Source: Paracoccus contaminans
GTDB taxonomy: Bacteria > Pseudomonadota > Alphaproteobacteria > Rhodobacterales > Rhodobacteraceae
DNA length: 64,000 bases
Direction: 5' to 3'
Assembly: GCF_002105555.1 (NCBI RefSeq)
Contig: NZ_CP020612.1
Span: forward strand, 434,001 to 498,000
Positions 58,933 through 64,000 of the stretch are shown here, piece by piece. Both the position numbers and the translations under genes were made by a program. How positions within the stretch are numbered: position 1 is the first letter of the stretch; every line of letters begins with the position of its first letter. The notes beneath the pieces were generated by a model that was not told where the DNA came from, searched no databases, and saw only the letters and a list, made by a program, of their open reading frames with translations.

Positions 58933-59043
58933 TTATATATATATTACATCAGTTTATGGAGATATCTAGCGCCCTTTTACGACGCCTCGCGGGGCCTCGC
59001 CATGGTATAGGCTGCGCGTGACAGCCCAAGAGGGATGATGGCC

Positions 59044-59448
59044 ATGACATGCCCCAAGATCATTGACACAGGACGCCGCCGCTTTCTTCAGGGCGGCGCA
59101 CTCGGCGCTGTCGGCGTCGCAGCGTCGAGCGTGCTGCCGGCGGCGCCGGCCCGTGCCCAGCCATCGCTTGCCCGCGTGGCCTATCCCTCGAAGCGTCTCG
59201 CCAATCTCGCGGATCTCAAGCTCGACGAGCCGCTCGACATTGCCTATCCGATCGACACAGCACGGCCGAAGGAAACCTTCATGATTTTCGGCAGTCCGCG
59301 CGGAACCCAGGGCAACGTGATCTCGGCGGGCACGAACGAGTTGATCATCCCGGTCTACAAGCAGACCTGGGCAGACATCCGCCGCCTCTCGGCCGCGCCG
59401 GCGGCGGTGCGCGGGATGTCGTTCAAGGGACTTGAGTTTTCAGAGTAA
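59044..59448 (+). pseudogene. Chimera: arsenite-oxidase small subunit start fused to large subunit end
   Basis: A 134-residue frame (ATG at 59044 preferred for spacing to GAGGG; 59035 and 59038 also in frame). Residues to about 68 are the AioB small-subunit start: twin-arginine signal GRRRFLQGG, then ARVAYPSKRLANLADLKLDE and PLDIAYP. No CxH or CxxH Rieske cluster ligands follow. From about residue 72, PKETFMIFGSPRGTQGN and IIPVYKQTWADIRRL look like the end of the AioA molybdopterin subunit. An in-frame deletion joining aioB to aioA explains it. Non-functional as an oxidase. Confidence 0.72.
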
Positions 59449-59454
59449 GGAATG

Positions 59455-59480
59455 GCCCCTGAGGCTTCTGCTTCAGGGGC
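59455..59480 (+). terminator. Hairpin terminator after the aioB'-'aioA remnant
   Basis: GCCCCTGA/TCAGGGGC, an 8-bp stem followed by TTCTT, 7 bp after the stop. It is probably the original end of the aioBA transcript, retained after the deletion. Confidence 0.72.
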
Positions 59481-59685
59481 TTCTTCAGTGGCCACGCGAG
59501 CGGCGGCGACGAGCACCCATCATTGCCAAACGCTGCGAGGGCTTCCTCGCTACTGGCTGCGGGACGCACTGAAGGGGGCTTCAGACCGTGTGGGGGCGAA
59601 ACCCCATTCGATAGCTGAGCAGGCGCCTGTGCGCCAAAGTGCGACGCTGCACTTGTGCGCCTTGTGGGCCTGCCCATGTAGCGGA

Positions 59686-59700
59686 CCTCCGCTACCACTT
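59686..59700 (+). repeat. Right attachment-site repeat
   Basis: CCTCCGCTACCACTT, identical to the tRNA-Met 3' end at 54156-54170. It forms part of the 18-bp inverted repeat GTAGCGGA-CC-TCCGCTAC (59678-59695). It marks the island's right end. Confidence 0.8.
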
Positions 59701-60097
59701 CATGCCCATGACGACCGGCCGAGGGGCTTGCCGATCCCATTGGCGAAAGGTCTGGATCGGGGCTCTGCCCGCCCATCCCTGCCCTGCCTGCCCATCCTGA
59801 ATGCGCAGTCGAGGCCCGCGGCCTGACAGCGGCGCTCAAGCCCTTTGGGCAGGAAATGCCCGCCTATGTCAGGGGGCGCGGCTTGCTGCGGAAAGGCGGG
59901 GGCGGTGAAAGCCTGCATCCTCGCAAAGCATGCCCGGGGCATGAGCCTTGCCGGGCGATCAGCCGGGCCGCCCCATTGATCCGCCGCGGCAGCGGCGCCC
60001 GCCCCCGGCCTGGCGGCCTTGCCGCAGGGCGCCTGCAGGCCCCGATCGCGGCCGCCGCGGATGGCAGGGCGCCGCCGCCCTGCCGGGCGGGCATGGC
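59701..60097. other. 397-bp spacer between island and siderophore importer, no gene recognised
   Basis: Open frames on both strands are Arg/Pro/Gly-rich without ribosome sites or motifs. I see no promoter, repeat or RNA gene. It should be the chromosomal flank that originally followed the tRNA-Met gene. Confidence 0.45.
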
Positions 60098-60862
60098 TCA
60101 GCGCGCTCCATGATGCAGGACCAGCGGCCGGCCGTCATGGCGCGTGACCGCCAGCGGCATGTCGTAAAGCGAGGACAGCAGCGGTTCGGACAGGACAGCG
60201 TCCACGGGGCCTTGCGCATGCAGCCGGCCCTGTTTCAGCGCCACCACGTGATCGGCCCAGGCGGCGGCATGGTTCACGTCATGCAGCACGATCACGGCCC
60301 CGCGCCCCTGCGTCCGGGCCAGGGCGGCGACCCGTGCCATCAGGCTGCGGGCATGGGCCATGTCCAGGTTGTTGAGCGGCTCGTCCAGCAGCAGCCAGTC
60401 GGTATCCTGCGCGACGGTCATGGCGATATGGGCGCGCTGGACCTGCCCGCCCGACAGCTCGTCGAGAAAGCGGTCGGCCAAGGGGGCCAGGTCAAAGGCC
60501 TCAAGCGCGGCGGCGACGGCGGCGTGGTCGCGCTGACCGGGCCGGCCATGGCAATGGGGCCAGCGGCCAAAGGCGACCAGTTCGCGCACCCGCAGGCGGC
60601 TGGAGATCGCGGTCTGCTGGCCCAGGATCGCCATGCGCCGGGCCAGTTCCGCGGTGGGCGTGCGGGCGATGTCACACCCGTCAATGCCGATACGGCCGCG
60701 CTGCAGCGGCTCGAGCCGCCCGATCAGGCGCAGCAGCGTCGATTTGCCCGCGCCGTTCGGGCCGATCAGCGCCGTCATCCCGCCGCGCGGCAGCGTCAGG
60801 GTCAGATCACGCAGGATCGGCGTTGCGCCGATGCTGTGGGACAGGGCCTCGATCTCGATCAT
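60098..60862 (-). CDS. Iron-siderophore ABC transporter, ATP-binding protein
   Basis: 254 residues of the FecE/YclP type. Walker A IGPNGAGKSTLLRLIGRL, Q-loop AILGQQTAISSRL, signature LSGGQVQRAHIAMT, Walker B DWLLLDEPLNNLD and H-loop VIVLHDVNHAAAW are all present. It energises import of ferric siderophore with the two permeases and the binding protein. The ATG overlaps the stop of the permease gene before it (ATGA). Confidence 0.93.
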   Translation of the reverse strand: MIEIEALSHSIGATPILRDLTLTLPRGGMTALIGPNGAGKSTLLRLIGRLEPLQRGRIGIDGCDIARTPTAELARRMAILGQQTAISSRLRVRELVAFGRWPHCHGRPGQRDHAAVAAALEAFDLAPLADRFLDELSGGQVQRAHIAMTVAQDTDWLLLDEPLNNLDMAHARSLMARVAALARTQGRGAVIVLHDVNHAAAWADHVVALKQGRLHAQGPVDAVLSEPLLSSLYDMPLAVTRHDGRPLVLHHGAR

Positions 60863-61857
60863 CGCAGCCGCCCTTTCAGCAGCAGGGCCAGGAAGAACAG
60901 CCCGCCCGCAAACTCGATCACCACCGACAGCGTGCCGGCAAGGCCCAGCACCCGTTCGAACAGGATCTGGCCCAAAACAAGCACCAGCATGGCCACCAGC
61001 GCGGCAGCAGGCAGCAGGACGGCATGCCGGGCGCTGCCGGTCAGCCCCCGCGCCAGCCCCGCCGCGATCAGGCCGAAGAAGGCGGCCGGGCCACCGATCG
61101 GGCTGCCTGCCGCCAGCGAACCGGCCATCGCCGTCGCCGCTGCCGTCATCAGCGCGACCAGCGCCAGCCCCCCGACCATCAGCGCCGCAACCCGCAGCCC
61201 CAGCGATACCGCATGCTGCCGGCCCAGCGCCAGAACGTCGAACTGCCGCGACAGCGCCAGGGCGGCGGTGACCGAAGCGGCGGTCATCGCCCCTGCCCAG
61301 GGCAGGACCGCAGGGTCGATGCGGCTCAGGCTGGCGGCGGACAGGCTCTGGACGACGGCGAAGGCATTCGGGTCCATCACGCGGGTCAGGAACCCCGACA
61401 GCGAACGGAACAGAACCCCCAGGATCAGCCCGGTCAGGATCATCCGCGGCACGTCACGACCGCCCCGCCCCAGCAAGGGCACGAACAGCGCCAGCGCCAG
61501 CACCAGCATCGCCCCGACCGCCAGCCAGAAGCGCGCCAGCCCGCCCACCGCTGAAAGGCCCGCGGCCCCCAGGCTGGAGACGATCAGCACCTGGACGAAT
61601 CCGAACAGAGAATCAAAGCCCATCATCGCAGGGGTCAGGACGCGGTTGGCCGCCAGGGTCTGAAACAGCACCGTCGCCACCCCGGTCGCCGCCCCGAGGA
61701 TCAGCAGCCCCGCCAGCCGCGTTCCCCGCAGCCCCAGCAGAAAGCCGCGCCGCGATTCGCCCAAACCCTGGAACAGCCAGAGCGCGCAGGCCAGCGCCAG
61801 CAGCCCGGCCAGCAACGCAAGGGCGCGCCCGTCCCTAGCCACTTGCGGGCCGCGCAT
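60859..61857 (-). CDS. Iron-siderophore ABC transporter, permease (second)
   Basis: 332 residues, FecCD family with about nine or ten membrane helices. LRGTRLAGLLILGAATGVA, TPAMMGFDSLFGFVQVL and GGPAAFFGLIAAGLAR are family segments. ATG at 61857, inside the end of the preceding permease gene (23-bp overlap). Pairs with the other permease to form the channel. Confidence 0.9.
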   Translation of the reverse strand: MRGPQVARDGRALALLAGLLALACALWLFQGLGESRRGFLLGLRGTRLAGLLILGAATGVATVLFQTLAANRVLTPAMMGFDSLFGFVQVLIVSSLGAAGLSAVGGLARFWLAVGAMLVLALALFVPLLGRGGRDVPRMILTGLILGVLFRSLSGFLTRVMDPNAFAVVQSLSAASLSRIDPAVLPWAGAMTAASVTAALALSRQFDVLALGRQHAVSLGLRVAALMVGGLALVALMTAAATAMAGSLAAGSPIGGPAAFFGLIAAGLARGLTGSARHAVLLPAAALVAMLVLVLGQILFERVLGLAGTLSVVIEFAGGLFFLALLLKGRLR

Positions 61858-62791
61858 GCAGCAGGACCAGGAACACCGCCGAGCCGATGACGCCCAGGAT
61901 CAGGCCCACGGGCAGCTCATAGGGGCGCACCACCAGCCGCGCGGCAAGATCGCAGGCCAGCAGCAGCCCCGCCCCGCCTGTCGCCACCACGGGCAGCGAG
62001 GCGCGCAGGTTGTCGCCCATGATGCGGGCGGTGATGTTGGGAACGACCAGCCCGACAAAGGGCACCATGCCGACCGTCGCCACCACCGTCGCGGTGACCA
62101 GCGCCACGACCAGCAGCCCCTGCCGCATGACCGCGCCCGTATCCAGCCCCAGCCCCGCCGCGACATCGTTCCCCAGCGCCAGGATGGCGAAGCGGTCGGC
62201 CGAGAACCAGGCCAGCACCGCCGCCGCCCCCGCGATCCAGAGCAGCTCGTACCGCCCCGCGACCACGCCCGAGAACTCGCCGCTGCCCAGCCAGATGCCC
62301 ATCTGCTGGATCAGGTCGGCCTGCCAGGCCACGAAGCTGACGCCAGCGCCCAGGATCCCCGACAGCACAAGGCCGGTGATCGGGACCAGCATCACCTCGC
62401 GCGCGGGAAGGCGGCGGATGATCGCCAGCAGCAGCGCGGTGGCGGCCAGCGCCGTGACGCTGGCTGCCAGCATCCTGGCCCAGATCGGCGCGCCCGGCGC
62501 CAGCAGCGTCACCGCCAGCAGCCCCAGCGCCGCGCCCTCGGCCGTGCCGGTCGTATCGGGGCCGACGAAGCGGTTGCGCACCAGCGCCTGCACCACCACC
62601 CCGGCCAGCGCCAGCGAGGCGCCCGACAGCACCACCGCCAGCGTGCGCGGCAGGCGGGATTGCATCAGCACCAAGGCCGCCTGCGGATCGCGCGAGGCCG
62701 ACAGCAGATCGACATCCGCGGCCCCCACAAAAAGGCTGACCAGCATCAGCGGCACCAGTGCCGCCAGTGCCAGCGCCAGGGGGCGGCTCAC
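61835..62791 (-). CDS. Iron-siderophore ABC transporter, permease (first)
   Basis: 318 residues, FecCD family. SRLPRTLAVVLSGASLALAG, VQALVRNRFVGPDTTGTAEG and GMVPFVGLVVPNITARIMGD are conserved. The start is GTG overlapping the binding-protein stop (GTGA). Second gene of the four-gene importer operon. Confidence 0.92.
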   Translation of the reverse strand: MSRPLALALAALVPLMLVSLFVGAADVDLLSASRDPQAALVLMQSRLPRTLAVVLSGASLALAGVVVQALVRNRFVGPDTTGTAEGAALGLLAVTLLAPGAPIWARMLAASVTALAATALLLAIIRRLPAREVMLVPITGLVLSGILGAGVSFVAWQADLIQQMGIWLGSGEFSGVVAGRYELLWIAGAAAVLAWFSADRFAILALGNDVAAGLGLDTGAVMRQGLLVVALVTATVVATVGMVPFVGLVVPNITARIMGDNLRASLPVVATGGAGLLLACDLAARLVVRPYELPVGLILGVIGSAVFLVLLHARPASG

Positions 62792-63690
62792 CTGGACAGG
62801 GCCCCGACGAGCTGGTCGATGGTCCGCGTCAGGGCCGTATAGCCGCCCCCGGCGATATAGAGGGGGGTGGGGTCAAGATAGACCACCTGATCCTTTTTCC
62901 AGGCGGTGGTTCCCCGGACCAAAGGCGTGTCCAGCGTCTTGGCTGCGCTGTCGCCGGCCTCGCCCACGGCCACGCCGCGGTCGATGACGAACAGCCAGTC
63001 GGGATCTGTCTGGGCGATGAACTCATGGGTGATGGACGCGCCATGCCTGTCCACCTTCAGGCCGGGCGCGGCTTCGGCCAGGCCGGCTGCGTCAAAGATC
63101 CAGCCGAACCGCGAGCCCTTGCCATAGGCCGACATCTTGGGCCCGTTGGTCAGGACCACAAGGCCCCGCCCCTTGCCCTTGCCCGCCTCGGCCAGCCGGG
63201 CAAGGCGCGCGTCCAGATCGGCGTTCAGCTCGGCGGCGCGCTCCTCGCGCTGGAACAGCGCGCCATAGGCGGTCATGCGCGCGCGCGCATCGCCCAGCAC
63301 ATCGGCGCCGATGCTCATGTCGATGACCGGGGCGATCTGGGCCAGCGCATCCTTGTGCGCGACCGAGCGGCCCCCGACGATGATGAGGTCAGGCGCGGCC
63401 ACCGCCAGCGCCTCGAGATCGGGTTCGAACAGCGTGCCCATGTCGGGGGTGTTGGCGGCCGTATCCGCCAGGTAATCGACATACAGCCGTTCTGGCGCGC
63501 CGGCGAGGCTGACGCCCAGCGCAGACAGGCTGTCGATGGCCGGCACGTCCAGGGCGACCACCTGCTTGGCCGAGGCGATCTCGACCGGCCCGGCGGCGGT
63601 CTGGACAGGGGCGGCATGGGCCAGCGCAGGCAGCGCCATCATCACGGCCGCCAGCAGCGCGGTTGTCCGCAGGGATGTCGGAATGGGCAT
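62788..63690 (-). CDS. Siderophore-binding periplasmic protein
   Basis: 300 residues. Signal peptide (about 1-26, ending ALAHAAP), then a helical-backbone fold of the CeuE/FatB/YclQ type: VVALDVPAIDSLSALGV, DLIIVGGRSVAHKDAL, SITHEFIAQTDPDWLFVIDRG and YIAGGGYTALTRTIDQL. No lipobox, so it is soluble in the periplasm. GGAG precedes the ATG, and a GATAAT-like -10 lies in the divergent spacer. First gene of the importer operon, probably iron-regulated, though I see no clear iron box. Confidence 0.92.
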   Translation of the reverse strand: MPIPTSLRTTALLAAVMMALPALAHAAPVQTAAGPVEIASAKQVVALDVPAIDSLSALGVSLAGAPERLYVDYLADTAANTPDMGTLFEPDLEALAVAAPDLIIVGGRSVAHKDALAQIAPVIDMSIGADVLGDARARMTAYGALFQREERAAELNADLDARLARLAEAGKGKGRGLVVLTNGPKMSAYGKGSRFGWIFDAAGLAEAAPGLKVDRHGASITHEFIAQTDPDWLFVIDRGVAVGEAGDSAAKTLDTPLVRGTTAWKKDQVVYLDPTPLYIAGGGYTALTRTIDQLVGALSR

Positions 63691-63827
63691 GGATCAGCTC
63701 CGTTCGTGGGTGTCGGGCGGCGATGGGCCTCGGCTTTCAAGGGTGATTATCAGCCCCGGCAGCCCGCGTCCATGTGCCATTGTATTTTTGTCAGGATATG
63801 GCTAGGCCTTTTGCAGGAGGATCCGGC

Positions 63828-64000
63828 ATGCGACTTTCCGCCCATCTGCCCACCACCCGGCCCGTCCCGATCATGACCACCGCGGCCCGCCATTTCGCCC
63901 ACAAGGTCGCCGTGGAACAGGACGAAGGGTCCGCCCGCATCGCCTTTCCGGGCGGAACCGGGGTCATGACCGCAGACGCGGCCGGGCTGGCCCTGATGAT
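63828..64000 (+). CDS. DUF2218 protein, N-terminal part (cut by window end)
   Basis: The 57 residues present match DUF2218: MRLSAHLPTTRPVPIMTTAA, then HFAHKVAVEQDEGSARIAFP and GTGVMTADA. AGGAGG precedes the ATG. Proteins of this small family often stand beside siderophore uptake genes and may act on iron-siderophore complexes; the role is not established. Divergent from the importer operon. Confidence 0.82.
   Translation, partial: MRLSAHLPTTRPVPIMTTAARHFAHKVAVEQDEGSARIAFPGGTGVMTADAAGLALM

Larger units (their letters stand above)
54171..59700. mobile_element. Arsenic-resistance genomic island at tRNA-Met
   Basis: 5.5 kb bounded by 15-bp direct repeats. It contains a decayed AAA+/M41 protease gene, arsR-arsC fusion, arsenic-type GAPDH, arsJ, and two chimeric aio remnants with a terminator. 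It has several AT-rich stretches (around 55085-55120 and 58930-58970) unlike the flanks. No integrase or recombinase gene is recognisable, so it is not self-mobile now; the integrase was probably lost with the deleted parts. Confidence 0.75.

Overview
The window is GC-rich chromosomal DNA of an alphaproteobacterium of the Rhodobacteraceae, most likely Paracoccus or a close relative. The signs are the family-style dcw cluster, the Rhodobacteraceae-type small membrane ORF upstream of gap, a PhaR-like CTGC-N3-GCAG motif pair and cuckoo-type hairpins. This placement rests on protein and gene-order recognition only. No rRNA gene is present. Two tRNA genes are visible: Leu(UAG) at 164-248 and elongator Met(CAU) at 54091-54167.

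Layout. 1-13.8 kb: trigger factor start, tRNA-Leu, nnrDE, glnB-glnA, an old-yellow-enzyme reductase, purB, an orphan fliG-like gene, gap, a phasin-like small gene with candidate PhaR sites, pyrC-pyrE, dnaB and a DUF486 membrane protein. 14-17.2 kb: an M23 peptidase/bactofilin pair, coaD with an overlapping proline-rich mini-ORF, and a CBS protein. 17.3-23 kb: a LysR regulator divergent from a valine-degradation set (mmsA, acyl-CoA dehydrogenase, 3-hydroxyisobutyryl-CoA hydrolase-like, mmsB). 23.5-49.1 kb, minus strand: the division and cell-wall cluster, in transcription order mraZ-rsmH-ftsL-ftsI-murE-murF-mraY-[unknown membrane gene]-murD-ftsW-murG-murC-murB-ddl-ftsQ-ftsA-ftsZ, then lpxC, bamD and recN. 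Many of these genes overlap by a few bases. The cluster is interrupted by a lower-GC gene (40755-41291), a 22-bp-stem hairpin between murD and ftsW, and a frameshifted antisense peptidase gene between murB and ddl. The end of mraZ also appears frameshifted.

49.7-54 kb: mrp, a plus-strand array of three hairpins carrying CCTCC motifs (cuckoo/CcsR-type RNA), rlmJ, a GFA protein, cbpM and cbpA. 54.1-59.7 kb: a compact arsenic island at the 3' end of tRNA-Met, bounded by a 15-bp direct repeat. It holds a degraded AAA+/M41 protease, an arsR-arsC fusion, an arsenic-associated GAPDH and arsJ, all three apparently intact. It also holds two in-frame chimeric remnants that read as aioX'-'aioR and aioB'-'aioA, that is, what is left of an arsenite-oxidase locus. 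60-64 kb: an iron-siderophore ABC importer (binding protein, two permeases, ATPase) divergent from a DUF2218 gene cut by the window end.

How the genes work together: the ars genes would export pentavalent arsenic as 1-arseno-3-phosphoglycerate (GAPDH plus ArsJ), while the ability to oxidise arsenite appears to have been lost by deletion. The most useful items to check are the two aio chimeras, the inserted dcw gene, the mraZ indel with its upstream 10-bp-period repeats, and the CCTCC hairpin array.
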